A stretch of 64,000 nucleotides of DNA, taken from positions 124,001 through 188,000 of the forward strand of contig WOUS01000003.1 in assembly GCA_009772985.1 (NCBI GenBank), read 5' to 3'. Positions 8,409-17,246 of this stretch are shown piece after piece. The notes under the pieces were generated by a model. The model did not search any database. It had not been told where the DNA came from and saw only the letters and a program-made list of their open reading frames with translations. The translations under genes and the position numbers were made by a program. This stretch comes from Anaerolineaceae bacterium. Lineage in GTDB: Bacteria; Chloroflexota; Anaerolineae; Anaerolineales; Villigracilaceae. The first letter of the stretch is position 1, and every line of letters begins with the position of its first letter.

Positions 8409-8516
8409 GCTCGTGCTCGTTTCTTTCGCCCCCGTTATAGCACATATGTTCTATTTTAGCAAGGCTGGCCGCAACTTGTGAGTATTAGAAAATCGTCTAC
8501 CCTTTCCGCCGCAGGC

Positions 8517-8545
8517 TTGCCATGATGTTCCGAGTACGCTATAAT
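8517..8545 (+). promoter_or_regulatory. Promoter of the FmdB-type gene
   Basis: TTGCCA at 8517-8522, a 17-base spacer, and TATAAT at 8540-8545. Transcription should start near 8552, giving a leader of about 75 bases that contains the heptamer repeat 8561-8610. Confidence 0.7.
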
Positions 8546-8560
8546 CCCGCCCGTTCGGAA

Positions 8561-8610
8561 GTCAGTGTACAGTATCCAGTGTACCGTATCCAGTGTTCAG
8601 TTTTCAGTAG
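8561..8610. repeat. CAGT-type heptamer repeat in an mRNA leader
   Basis: Imperfect tandem units of the type CAGTGTA / CAGTATC / CAGTGTTCAGT. Related units (ACTGTTT, ACTGTTC, ACTGAAT) occur at 15397-15437 behind dnaA. Too short and irregular to be a CRISPR array. Confidence 0.6.
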
Positions 8611-8627
8611 CAAAGGAAGATTCGGAA

Positions 8628-8891
8628 ATGCCCGTCTACACATATCGCTGCGAAAATTGCGGCGTTCAGTTCGACCAGCAGCAGTCCTTCAGCGACGAGC
8701 CGCTCACCCGCTGTCCGGAGTGCAGTAAGAAGGCGCTCAGGAAGGTCTTCCAGCCCGTGGGGATCGTTTTTAAAGGCTCGGGGTTTTACGCCACCGACCA
8801 CCACTCCCCCTCCGGGCAGACGAAGAAGAAGGAAGAAAAGGGGAAAGAGAAGACAGACGCCCCGGTGGCGGAGTCCACGCCCAAGGATTGA
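8628..8891 (+). CDS. FmdB-family zinc-ribbon protein
   Basis: 87 residues. The start MPVYTYRCENCG with a second pair CPEC about 20 residues later forms the Cys4 zinc ribbon of the FmdB/CxxC_CxxC_SSSS regulatory family. The middle (VFQPVGIVFKGSGFYATD) is the family's usual continuation, followed by a lysine/glutamate-rich disordered tail. Function in this family is poorly known; FmdB itself was described as a putative regulator of formamidase/amidase expression. GGAAG lies upstream of the ATG. Monocistronic, with its own promoter and terminator. Confidence 0.85.
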   Translation: MPVYTYRCENCGVQFDQQQSFSDEPLTRCPECSKKALRKVFQPVGIVFKGSGFYATDHHSPSGQTKKKEEKGKEKTDAPVAESTPKD

Positions 8892-8907
8892 ATCTGTCCT
8901 GGAAATC

Positions 8908-8938
8908 AAAACTGGCGCAGGGATGCGCCAGTTTTTTT
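8908..8938 (+). terminator. Rho-independent terminator of the FmdB-type gene
   Basis: Stem AACTGGCGC / GCGCCAGTT with a short loop, then TTTTTTT. Confidence 0.9.
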
Positions 8939-8941
8939 ATT

Positions 8942-9016
8942 TGGCTCCTCGCCGAGGATTTGAACCTCGAACCTAGCGGTTAACAGCCGCCCGCTCTGCC
9001 GTTGAGCTAGCGAGGA
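8942..9016 (-). tRNA. tRNA-Asn (GTT)
   Basis: On the minus strand the acceptor arms TCCTCGC and GCGAGGA pair, the D arm begins GCTC, the anticodon stem-loop is GCGGCTGTTAACCGC with anticodon GTT, and the T arm contains GGTTCAAATCC. CCA is encoded at 8944-8942. Confidence 0.95.
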
Positions 9017-9132
9017 AGGCAGGCGGGATTATATAAGCAAGAAGAAAGCCTGTCAAGTGAAAAACCGTGCGCCCTGGATTTAATGGACTTTATTCGAAAC
9101 AATCCACAGAGGTTGCAGGGTAGTGGGTCACC

Positions 9133-9159
9133 GTAGAGCGAGATAGTATCTCGCCCTAC
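9133..9159. repeat. Palindromic repeat in a gap
   Basis: GTAGAGCGAGATA-G-TATCTCGCCCTAC, one mismatch. Related to the GTAGGGGCGA family. The rest of the gap 9017-9243 shows no gene. Confidence 0.8.
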
Positions 9160-9243
9160 ATCATGTACTTTGCACCATTACCTGATTGCAGATTACGCAG
9201 ATTGAAAGAAAAGAACCGGCTGCTTTCGTATCCCAGATAACGC

Positions 9244-10248
9244 CTAATACTTGATGGCGCTCAACTGGCTGAGTTTGTCCCAGCGGTGCGTGGCAGTAAT
9301 CTGGCGGACGGTGCCGGTCAGGCCGCGCACCACCAGGCTCTCGGTGCGCGCCCCCGTCCCGAAATATTTCACGCCGTGCAGGAATTCGCCGTCGGTGATC
9401 CCGGTGGCGGCGAAGAAGACATCCTCGGAGGAGACGAGGTCCTGCATCGTCAGGGTTTTTTCGAAATCATAACCGGCCTCGCGGCCGCGGCGGAGTTCGT
9501 CATCGTTGCGGGCGTAGAGTTTGCCCTGGATCTCGCCGCCCATGGCGCGCAGGGCGCAGGCAGTAAGCACACCCTCGGGCGTGCCGCCGATGCCCATCAG
9601 GGCGTCAATCCCGGAATCGGGCCAGGCGGTCATCAGCGCGCCGGCCACATCGCCATCCGGGATGAGGCGGATGCGCGCCCCGGCCCGGCGCACTTCGGCG
9701 ATCAATTCCTTGTGGCGGTCGCGGTCGAGGATGACCACCGTCAGGTCCTCAACAGATTTCCCGTTACATCTGGCAATCGCTTTCAGGTTGTGCTCCACCG
9801 GGGCTTCGATATCCACCGTGCCCTTGCACGAAGGGCCGACGGCAATTTTGTCCATGTACAGGAAGGGGCCGGGATCGAACATCGTGCCGCGCGGGGCCAG
9901 CGCGACGGTCGCGATGGCATTCCAGGTCCCGTTGGAAAGCGGACGTGTGCCATCAATCGGGTCCACAGCGATATCCATTTCCGGGCCCTTGCCGCTGCCA
10001 ACGCGTTCTCCGTTGAACAGCATCGGGGCATCGTCCTTCTCCCCCTCCCCGATCACAACCACCGCGTTCATGTAAATGGTGTTCAATACCATCCGCATGG
10101 CCTCCACGGCGGCGTGGTCGGCAGCATTCTTGTCGCCGCGGCCCATGAAGCGGCCGGCGGCCAGCGCGGCAGACTCGGTGACACGCGCCAACTCGAGCGC
10201 CAGGTTGCGCGTCGGTTCGGACATTTGACGAACAGAGTCGGGCATCAT
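9244..10248 (-). CDS. glpX: Class II fructose-1,6-bisphosphatase (GlpX type)
   Basis: 334 residues. The metal-binding motif VDPIDGTRPLSNG, the upstream GEGEKDDAPMLFNGE and downstream GIGGTPEG motif are the hallmarks of the GlpX family. The enzyme hydrolyses fructose-1,6-bisphosphate to fructose-6-phosphate in gluconeogenesis, using a divalent metal; many relatives also act on sedoheptulose-bisphosphate. The ATG at 10248 follows GGGAGG by six bases; a second ATG is three bases later. It is the last gene of the long minus-strand run from rpsB, 21 bases behind cdsA. No class I FBPase is visible in the window. Confidence 0.93.
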   Translation of the reverse strand: MMPDSVRQMSEPTRNLALELARVTESAALAAGRFMGRGDKNAADHAAVEAMRMVLNTIYMNAVVVIGEGEKDDAPMLFNGERVGSGKGPEMDIAVDPIDGTRPLSNGTWNAIATVALAPRGTMFDPGPFLYMDKIAVGPSCKGTVDIEAPVEHNLKAIARCNGKSVEDLTVVILDRDRHKELIAEVRRAGARIRLIPDGDVAGALMTAWPDSGIDALMGIGGTPEGVLTACALRAMGGEIQGKLYARNDDELRRGREAGYDFEKTLTMQDLVSSEDVFFAATGITDGEFLHGVKYFGTGARTESLVVRGLTGTVRQITATHRWDKLSQLSAIKY

Positions 10249-10269
10249 TTCCAGCCTCCCGGTGAGTTA

Positions 10270-11079
10270 TTAAAGCAGGAACCAGATGATAAAGAAATAT
10301 CCCAGCACGCCGCCCCACAGCCAGGAGTCGATGCGGTCCAGCACCCCGCCGTGGCCGGGGATGATGTGGCTGGAATCCTTGACGCCGGCCTGCCGCTTGA
10401 GCATGGACTCGCCCAGGTCGCCCAGCGTGGTCAGGATGGACAGGGCCGCGCCCAGCGCGGCGCCCTGCCACCAGGTCACCGCGGGACCTCCCAGGCTGCG
10501 CCACAGGACCGCCAGTCCGGCTGCGCCGAGGGCGCCGAAGAATACGCCGCCCCAGTAGCCCTCCCAAGTTTTCTTGGGGCTGAGCCGCGGGCTGAGACGG
10601 TGTTTCCCGAAACGCACGCCGACGAAGTACGCGGCCGTGTCGGCCAGCCAGACCGAGGGCAGCGCCAGCAGCAGCCACCACAGGCCGTCTGGCAGGTTGC
10701 GCAATTCGATGAGATAGGCCCCAATCCAGCCCAGGTAGACCAGTCCGCCCAGAGTGACGGTAAAGTCGGTGGCGGCAAGGTCGCGGCCGCGTTCGTACGC
10801 GACCAGGTGCCAGGTCATGGCGGCGAGGATGAGCAGGGCCAGCGCGGCCGGCGCGAGGTCCGGGTAGTACGCGCGCACCGTCGCCAGCAGCACAACGCCT
10901 CCCACCAGGAGAGGGTCGGAGGCGTTGAATCCGGAAGCGCGAAAGATGCGCCCGAATTCCCAGGCCGCAATCCCGAGCAGGAGTGTGATGAGCGCGAAGA
11001 AGTAAATTCCCCCGAAAATAATGGCCGGGATGCCAATCACGGCCAGAACCAGGGCGGCCAGCGTGCGTTTAATCAGCAT
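10270..11079 (-). CDS. cdsA: Phosphatidate cytidylyltransferase
   Basis: 269 residues with about eight hydrophobic helices. The CDP-alcohol signature near the C-terminus reads SMLKRQAGVKDSS followed by PGHGGVLDRID, and SPKKTWEG precedes it. CdsA makes CDP-diacylglycerol from phosphatidate and CTP in the membrane, the branch point for phospholipid head groups. Start at 11079 (MLIKRTL), overlapping the uppS end by 11 bases; the longer open frame upstream is a shadow of uppS. uppS-cdsA is a classical pair. Confidence 0.93.
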   Translation of the reverse strand: MLIKRTLAALVLAVIGIPAIIFGGIYFFALITLLLGIAAWEFGRIFRASGFNASDPLLVGGVVLLATVRAYYPDLAPAALALLILAAMTWHLVAYERGRDLAATDFTVTLGGLVYLGWIGAYLIELRNLPDGLWWLLLALPSVWLADTAAYFVGVRFGKHRLSPRLSPKKTWEGYWGGVFFGALGAAGLAVLWRSLGGPAVTWWQGAALGAALSILTTLGDLGESMLKRQAGVKDSSHIIPGHGGVLDRIDSWLWGGVLGYFFIIWFLL

Positions 11080-11812
11080 GATGGGAATCGTCCTCGACAG
11101 ACTGGGATAGGCCGCCGTAGCGGCGGTCACGCCGGGCGTAGGTATCCAGCGCCTTGCGGTATTCATCCTTGTTGAAATCGGGCCAGTAGATGGGCGTGAC
11201 GTACCACTCGGAGTACGCCCCCTGCCAGATGAGGAAGTTGGAGACGCGCAATTCGCCGGAGGTGCGGATGATCAGGTCCGGGTCCGGGACGCCGGCGGTG
11301 AAGAGGTAATCGCCGACCAGTTTGTCGGTGACGGCCTCGGGGCGGATGCCGTCACGGACGATGCGCTGGATGGCGCAGATGATCTCGTCGCGCCCGCCGT
11401 AATTGAAGGCGACGTTCAGCACCAGCCGGGAGTTGTTTTTGGTCAGTTCGATGGCGTACTGGACCTTTTTCTGGAGCGCGGGGGCTAGGCGTTCGAGGTG
11501 GCCGATGTGGCGCAATTGCACCCCCTCCTTGTTGAGTTCGGCCAGTTCCTTGTCAATCACGTTTTCGAGGATGTGCATCAGGCCGTCCACTTCTTCGCGG
11601 GGGCGGCCCCAATTCTCGGTGGAGAAGGCGTAGATGGTCAGGTATTTAACGCCGAACTCGACGCTGGCAGTGATGATGCGGCGCAGGTTCTCGGTGCCGG
11701 CGCGGTGACCGGCCAGGCGAGGCAGGCCGCGCGCCAGCGCCCAGCGCCCATTCCCATCCATGATGATGGCGACGTGTTGGGGGACTTTCCTGGAGGAAGT
11801 TTTTTGTGCCAT
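11069..11812 (-). CDS. uppS: Undecaprenyl (cis-prenyl) diphosphate synthase
   Basis: 247 residues. IIMDGNGRWA holds the catalytic aspartate and the diphosphate-binding arginine; GHRAGTEN, FSTENWGRP, and the terminal LIIRTSGELR and SEWYVTP motifs are all present. It condenses isopentenyl diphosphate onto an allylic primer to make the C55 carrier lipid for wall synthesis. In this genome the IPP would come from the mevalonate branch at 19-26 kb. There is no clear ribosome site in the 27-base gap after frr, so re-initiation after frr is likely. Confidence 0.95.
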   Translation of the reverse strand: MAQKTSSRKVPQHVAIIMDGNGRWALARGLPRLAGHRAGTENLRRIITASVEFGVKYLTIYAFSTENWGRPREEVDGLMHILENVIDKELAELNKEGVQLRHIGHLERLAPALQKKVQYAIELTKNNSRLVLNVAFNYGGRDEIICAIQRIVRDGIRPEAVTDKLVGDYLFTAGVPDPDLIIRTSGELRVSNFLIWQGAYSEWYVTPIYWPDFNKDEYRKALDTYARRDRRYGGLSQSVEDDSHHAD

Positions 11813-11839
11813 ACACGGTAGCGGCGGGGCAGACCGTCG

Positions 11840-12397
11840 CTACACCTCCATGATCTCCTTCTCTTTCTTTTGCCCGGCGGCATTGATGTCCTCGATGTGC
11901 CGGTCGGTCACTTTCTGGAGATCTTCCTCGCCGCGCTCCAGGTCGTCTTCCGAGATGAGTTTTTCCTTCTCGAAGTCGCGCATGTCGTTGTGCAGGTCGC
12001 GGCGGATGTTGCGCACCGCCACCCGGCAATCTTCCAGCCGGGCGTGGACCACTTTCACCAGTTCGTGGCGGCGTTCCTCGGTCAGCGGCGGCAGGTTCAG
12101 GCGGATCTGTTTGCCGTCGTTGTTGGGGGTCAGCCCCAGGTCGGAGGCCAGGATGGCGCGCTCGATGGTCTTGAGGGTGGTTGAGTCAAACGGTTTGATG
12201 AGCAGGCTGCGCGGCTCCGGGACGCTGATGGAGGCCAGTTGGATCAGCGGGGTTGGCGTATCGTAGTAATCAATCGGCAGTTTTTCCACCAGGGCCGGGC
12301 TGGCGCGCCCGGTGCGGATGGTGGCCAGGTTGTCTTCCAGGTTCTGGACCGCGGCCCGCATGCGGATTTCGGCATCTTTCAAGATGTCTTTGATCAT
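11840..12397 (-). CDS. frr: Ribosome recycling factor
   Basis: 185 residues, the family length. The N-terminal helix (RMRAAVQNLEDNLATIRTGRASPAL) and the middle VPEPRSLLIKPFD are the RRF hallmarks. Together with EF-G it splits post-termination ribosomes. GGAGG precedes the ATG by five bases. It lies between pyrH and uppS in the common bacterial order. Confidence 0.96.
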   Translation of the reverse strand: MIKDILKDAEIRMRAAVQNLEDNLATIRTGRASPALVEKLPIDYYDTPTPLIQLASISVPEPRSLLIKPFDSTTLKTIERAILASDLGLTPNNDGKQIRLNLPPLTEERRHELVKVVHARLEDCRVAVRNIRRDLHNDMRDFEKEKLISEDDLERGEEDLQKVTDRHIEDINAAGQKKEKEIMEV

Positions 12398-12519
12398 AAC
12401 GACCTCCGTTGGGATGTAGACTGCTCTGGCTTAAGGATACCCTAAAACCTGCAAAAATGCCACTTAAAACAGAAGACCGCCGGAAAGTATCGCCGGGCGG
12501 CCCTCTCAAAAGGTGGCAA

Positions 12520-12584
12520 GCAGCTATCAGCAATTAGCGGTCAGCAATCAGCAGAGAGCGGCTTGCCCTGAGCCTGTCGAAGGG

Positions 12585-12587
<3 letters not shown>
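12520..12587. repeat. Short-repeat cluster ending at the pyrH stop codon
   Basis: Units of the type CAGCTATCAGCAATTAGCGG and TCAGCAATCAGC, followed by TTGCCCTGAGCCTGTCGAAG. On the minus strand the pyrH stop TGA (12585-12587) is the first triplet of the second element. The remainder of the frr-pyrH gap (12398-12519) contains an imperfect GC-rich stem near 12477-12502 and no gene. Confidence 0.65.
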
Positions 12588-13355
<768 letters not shown>

Positions 13356-13958
13356 TTATTGGCTTGCCTCGCCCAGTTCCCAGCGGGCGAAGCGGCGGAC
13401 GACGATGTTCTCGCCCAGGGAAGCGATCTGGTCGAGCAGGAGTTTTTCCACTTTGGTCTGATCGTCGCGGATGTAGACCTGCCGCAGCAGGCAGGCTTCG
13501 TCCTTGAACTTTTCGACGCGGCCCTCGGCGATGCGCTCGAGCATGTTCTCGGGCTTGCCTTCTTCGCGGGCGCGTCCCTTGGCAATCTCGACCTCGTGCG
13601 CCAGCACGTCCGCCGGGATATCCTCGGGCTTGATGTAGTGCGGGGCGGCGGCGGCGATCTGCAGGGCCAGTTCGTGGGCAAACTTGCGGAAGCCTTCCGA
13701 GCGGGCGACGAAATCGGTCTCGCAGTTGACTTCGACCATCACGCCCACACGCCCGTTGCCGTGCGAGTACAGTTCGACCACGCCGTTCGAAGCCAAACGG
13801 TCGGCGCGTTTGGCCGCAGTGGCCAGTCCCTTCTCGCGCAGGAAATCCACGGCCTTCTGGAAGTCGCCGTTGGATTCGGTCAATGCCTTGCGGCAGTCGA
13901 GCACGCCAGCCTTGGTGGCCTCGCGCAGTTCCTTGATCATTTCAGTCGTGATTTCCAT
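13356..13958 (-). CDS. tsf: Elongation factor Ts, short form
   Basis: 200 residues. IKELREATKAGVLDCRKAL is the N-terminal domain signature and VEVNCETDFVARSEGFRKF the EF-Tu contact signature. The length matches the short EF-Ts seen for example in Thermus, without the long inserted domain of E. coli (283 residues). It exchanges GDP on EF-Tu. The usual partner rpsB lies 17 bases upstream. Confidence 0.95.
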   Translation of the reverse strand: MEITTEMIKELREATKAGVLDCRKALTESNGDFQKAVDFLREKGLATAAKRADRLASNGVVELYSHGNGRVGVMVEVNCETDFVARSEGFRKFAHELALQIAAAAPHYIKPEDIPADVLAHEVEIAKGRAREEGKPENMLERIAEGRVEKFKDEACLLRQVYIRDDQTKVEKLLLDQIASLGENIVVRRFARWELGEASQ

Positions 13959-13975
13959 GCCAGTCCCTCGGATCC

Positions 13976-14899
13976 TTATTTCTCGTCCACTTTTTTCTCA
14001 TCCACGGCTGGTGTTTCCCCGCCGGTTTTTTCAACGCCGGTTTCTGCCTCGGCCTTGGGAGCCGGGGCCAGTTTGGCCAGCGTGGCCTCGCCCAGAAGTT
14101 CGGTGTCTTCCAGTTCCACGTCCAGTTCCGCGGCGCGGCCGGACCCGGCAGCCGGTTCCGCGGCCGACTCGGCCACGGGCTTGACCTCGGCCTCGGCTTC
14201 GGCTTCCACGTCCTTGCGCATGGCCTTGCCTTCCAGCACGGCCTCGGCCATCTTGCCGACCAGCAGTTTGATGGCGCGGATGGCGTCATCGTTCGACGGG
14301 ATAACGTAGTCCACGTCCGACGGGTCGCAGTTGGTGTCCACCAGCGCGACGATCGGGATCTTGAGCAGGTTCGCCTCATGAACGGCGGCGTCTTCGCGCA
14401 TTACGTCAACCACGAAGAGCATGTCGGGGCGGCGGGCCATATTCCGCACACCGGAGAGACGGATGTTCAGGCGGATGATCTCGCGCTGGACGAGCAGGCC
14501 TTCCTTCTTGGTCAGGCGTTCGATCTCGCCGGTCGAGACCAGTTTCTCCAGCCGCTCCAGTTCCTGGATGCGCTGGTGCATGGTGGACCAGTTGGTCAAC
14601 ATGCCGCCCAGCCAGCGCTCGGTGACGTAGGGCATCCCGCAGCGGACGGCCTCTTCCTTTACCGTCTCCTGCGCCTGGCGCTTGGTGCCGACGAACAGCA
14701 CCACGCCGCCGCCCGCAACCACGTCGCGCACCACGTTGAAAGCAGTATTGAGCGTCTTCACCGTCTGCTGCAAGTCAATGATGTGGATGCCGTTGCGCTC
14801 GGTGAAAATGTACGGCTTCATGCCCGGATTCCATTTGTTGGTCCGGTGCCCGAAGTGGACGCCGCTTTCCAGCAGCGCTTTCATGGATACTACTGCCAT
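13976..14899 (-). CDS. rpsB: 30S ribosomal protein S2 with acidic C-terminal extension
   Basis: 307 residues; start at 14899 ([11 protein letters not shown]) behind GAAGGAG. The core ([62 protein letters not shown]) is standard S2. After about residue 230 it continues for some 75 residues rich in alanine and glutamate, ending with lysine and aspartate, which is absent from the roughly 240-residue E. coli protein. The tail is probably disordered and solvent-facing. First gene of the long operon; a leader of about 130 bases from the promoter at 15040-15045 could carry feedback control by S2, as known in other bacteria, but I see no proven structure. Confidence 0.95.
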   Translation of the reverse strand: MAVVSMKALLESGVHFGHRTNKWNPGMKPYIFTERNGIHIIDLQQTVKTLNTAFNVVRDVVAGGGVVLFVGTKRQAQETVKEEAVRCGMPYVTERWLGGMLTNWSTMHQRIQELERLEKLVSTGEIERLTKKEGLLVQREIIRLNIRLSGVRNMARRPDMLFVVDVMREDAAVHEANLLKIPIVALVDTNCDPSDVDYVIPSNDDAIRAIKLLVGKMAEAVLEGKAMRKDVEAEAEAEVKPVAESAAEPAAGSGRAAELDVELEDTELLGEATLAKLAPAPKAEAETGVEKTGGETPAVDEKKVDEK

Positions 14900-15039
14900 T
14901 GTTTCTCCTTCTGTTCCGTCCTCCAACGCCGCAAGACAGGGCGCGGGACAGAGTAGGTTTAGCGGGGTGACTATCCCGCTCAGGGACGCTTGATGCCCGT
15001 CCCGGGCAAGGTGTGCCCCGCCGAGGCGAGAGCGGCGGT

Positions 15040-15045
15040 AGTATA
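15040..15045 (-). promoter_or_regulatory. -10 box of the rpsB operon
   Basis: TATACT on the minus strand, about 140 bases before the rpsB ATG; diverges from the TATACT of the TM2 gene. No clear -35. Confidence 0.5.
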
Positions 15046-15083
15046 CCACAATTTTCCGGGCGAACGACCCGCCAAAATCGTGC

Positions 15084-15089
15084 TATACT
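15084..15089 (+). promoter_or_regulatory. -10 box of the TM2-domain gene
   Basis: TATACT 44 bases before the ATG at 15134, leaving a short leader ending in GGAGG. No clear -35. Confidence 0.5.
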
Positions 15090-15133
15090 CTTGTCATCTC
15101 ACCCTATTTCATCTTTCATCGGAGGAACCTGCT

Positions 15134-15346
15134 ATGGCAAAACCAAAGAATAAACTTGCTGCGGCCCTGCTGGCCATCTTTCTGGGCGGACTCGGCGTCC
15201 ATAAGTTCTACCTGGGCAAGGTGGGCGCGGGCATCCTGTATCTGGTCTTCTGCTGGACCGGCGTGCCGGAGATCGTCGGCATCATCGAGGGCATCCTCAT
15301 GTTAATGATGAGCGACGAAGACTTCAGCGCAAAGTACAACCGGTAA
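15134..15346 (+). CDS. TM2-domain membrane protein
   Basis: 70 residues; ATG at 15134 behind GGAGG. Two helices are joined by the diagnostic TM2 phrase FLGGLGVHKFYLGK, and the protein ends with a short polar tail. TM2 proteins are small membrane proteins of unknown biochemical role, found in bacteria and animals. Single gene between the rpsB promoter region and the dnaA terminator. Confidence 0.88.
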   Translation: MAKPKNKLAAALLAIFLGGLGVHKFYLGKVGAGILYLVFCWTGVPEIVGIIEGILMLMMSDEDFSAKYNR

Positions 15347-15368
15347 GAGAACTCTCCAGCAACCGATC

Positions 15369-15397
15369 AAAAAAGGGCGGCCCGGCGGGCCGCCCTT
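15369..15397 (-). terminator. Terminator of dnaA
   Basis: Stem AGGGCGGCCC / GGGCCGCCCT; on the minus strand it is followed by TTTTTT. It lies between the convergent TM2 gene and dnaA. Confidence 0.85.
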
Positions 15398-15437
15398 ACT
15401 GTTTACTGTTCACTGTCTACTGAATACTGAATACTGA
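15398..15437. repeat. ACTG-type heptamer repeat behind dnaA
   Basis: Tandem TACTGTT, TACTGTT, CACTGTC, TACTGAA, TACTGAA, TACTGAC units of seven bases. Same kind as the repeat at 8561-8610. Confidence 0.75.
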
Positions 15438-15440
15438 CCC

Positions 15441-16781
15441 CTACGCGTACAACTGCTGGCGGATCTGCATCACCTGCTGGTTCAGGCGGTTGTCATCCTT
15501 CAGCAGTTTGGCCACCTTCTCGCAGGCGTACATGACCGTGGTGTGGTCGCGTCCGCCCAGGGCCTGCCCGATCTGCGGGAGGGAGATGCGGGTCTCGCGC
15601 ATCAGGTACATGGCGATCTGACGCGGCCGGGCCACTTCCTGCGAGCGGTCCGGGCTGAGCAAACGGTCCGTCGAGAGATTGTAGAATTTGGCAACCACAT
15701 CCACCACGGCACCAGGTTTCACGTCGCCGCGCTGGGGCAGGAGGTCGGCCAGGGCCATATCAGCCAACTGCAGCGTAAGGGGGGTCCCGCTCAATTCGGC
15801 AAAAGCCACTACCCGGTTCAGAGCGCCTTCCAGTTCGCGAATATTGGACTGGATGCGGTGGGCAATGATGTCCATGATCTCGGGCGGGACATTGTGTCCC
15901 AGCCGCTCGGATTTGGCGCGCAGGATGGCGAGACGGGTCTCCAGGTCGGGCAACTGGATGTCGGCGGTGAGTCCCCACTCGAAGCGCGAGCGCAGGCGCT
16001 CCTCCAGCGTGATCAGCGACTTGGGCGGGCGGTCGGACGAGACGATGATCTGCTTGTCCTGCCCGTGCAGGGTGTTGAACGTGTGGAAAAACTCCTCCTG
16101 CGTGGATTCCTTCCCGGCGATGAACTGGATGTCGTCCACCAGCAGCACGTCGGCCGAGCGGTATTTCTCGCGGAAGGCCTGCGTGGTATGCGAGCGGATG
16201 GCATTGATCAGGTCGTTGGTAAACTCCTCGGAGGAGACGTATAAAACGTTCAATCCCCGGTTCTGGCAATAATTCCCGATGGCGTGCAATAAGTGCGTTT
16301 TGCCCAGCCCGACGCCCCCGTAGAGGAACAGCGGATTGTAAGCCGCGGCCGGGTTCTCGGCGACGGCCTGCGCGGCGGCGTGCGCCAGCCGGTTGTTGGG
16401 ACCGACGATGAAATTGTCGAACGTGTAGCGGGGGTTGAGCGAAACGCTCCTCGGACCCCGGGCCTGCGCCAGCGCTTCACTCGGGACCGAGGCCTCGTCC
16501 GCCGCGGCCGGCGACAGGTCCGCGCCCGTCTCGCCGCCGGCGTGGACGATGAAACTGACGTCCACGCCGCGGTCCATGATCCCGGTCAGCAAGCGCGTTA
16601 CGGTGCTGGAGAGGCGGCTCTCCAGCCAGTCGCGGGCATAGGCATTGCGCACACCGATGGTGAACTGTCCGTCGTCAAAGTTGACCACCCGGGTATCGCG
16701 CACCCAGGTGTCGAACGATGCTTTGGGCATATCCATCTGCAACTGACCCAATGCAGACTGCCAGGCTTGCTCGGCTTCCAT
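15441..16781 (-). CDS. dnaA: Chromosomal replication initiator protein DnaA
   Basis: 446 residues with all four domains: N-terminal helicase-contact domain (residues 1 to about 80), a short linker, the AAA+ domain with Walker A GGVGLGKTHLLHA, Walker B VLLVDDIQF and sensor motif VSSDRPPKSL, and the C-terminal DNA-binding domain with FGGRDHTTV-like GGRDHTTVMYACEKV. It opens oriC by binding DnaA boxes. GGAGG precedes the ATG. The usual companions dnaN and rpmH are not next to it: rpmH is about 38 kb away, and the gene upstream is a sensor kinase. Confidence 0.97.
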   Translation of the reverse strand: MEAEQAWQSALGQLQMDMPKASFDTWVRDTRVVNFDDGQFTIGVRNAYARDWLESRLSSTVTRLLTGIMDRGVDVSFIVHAGGETGADLSPAAADEASVPSEALAQARGPRSVSLNPRYTFDNFIVGPNNRLAHAAAQAVAENPAAAYNPLFLYGGVGLGKTHLLHAIGNYCQNRGLNVLYVSSEEFTNDLINAIRSHTTQAFREKYRSADVLLVDDIQFIAGKESTQEEFFHTFNTLHGQDKQIIVSSDRPPKSLITLEERLRSRFEWGLTADIQLPDLETRLAILRAKSERLGHNVPPEIMDIIAHRIQSNIRELEGALNRVVAFAELSGTPLTLQLADMALADLLPQRGDVKPGAVVDVVAKFYNLSTDRLLSPDRSQEVARPRQIAMYLMRETRISLPQIGQALGGRDHTTVMYACEKVAKLLKDDNRLNQQVMQIRQQLYA

Positions 16782-17246
16782 ACTCTTCTTCCTCCGTGCA
16801 AAATTTCGGCGTTTGCGTACAGGAACAGAAGCCCACTGCCCGAACAGTGGGGAAAACGGTATTTCGCTAGGTTTTTACCGGCTTGCTTTTTCAGGGGGGA
16901 GGAGGGCGCCTGCCATCCTTCACGTAGACCCATTCTAGCAGAAAAAACGGGATTATTCCATACGGGAAACCTACGCAAGTCTAAAAACTTACAGATTTTT
17001 AAGGCGGTCGAAATCTTAACGAGAGTTCACGGAAATTCCGGGCCGGGCAGGCCGGTTGATATTCCGCGCTCCCCCACAGCCGCCGGTTGGGCAGGATTCA
17101 GCGCCACATCTTGGGGTGTCGAATTTGCACTTCCCGCCCTACTAAACGGGAACCGCCCGACCTTAAAAAATACCTTTCCGTACAACGGACTGCGGGGAAA
17201 TCGTGAAACGCAAAATCCGGCGTTTCGTTTGCCGGAAATATCCGAC
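16782..17246. other. 465-base intergenic region upstream of dnaA
   Basis: No gene visible. I looked for 9-base DnaA boxes (TTATNCACA or its complement) and found none, so this is not an obvious oriC. Small inverted pieces are present, e.g. CCGGCGTTTCGTTTGCCGG near 17218-17236. The dnaA promoter should be here but no near-consensus pair stands out. Confidence 0.5.

Noticed and set aside
8561-8610. Possible CRISPR array from regularly spaced units
   Set aside because: Units are seven bases without spacers; no cas genes in the window.
16782-17246. oriC upstream of dnaA
   Set aside because: No DnaA boxes or AT-rich unwinding stretch with repeats could be found by eye.
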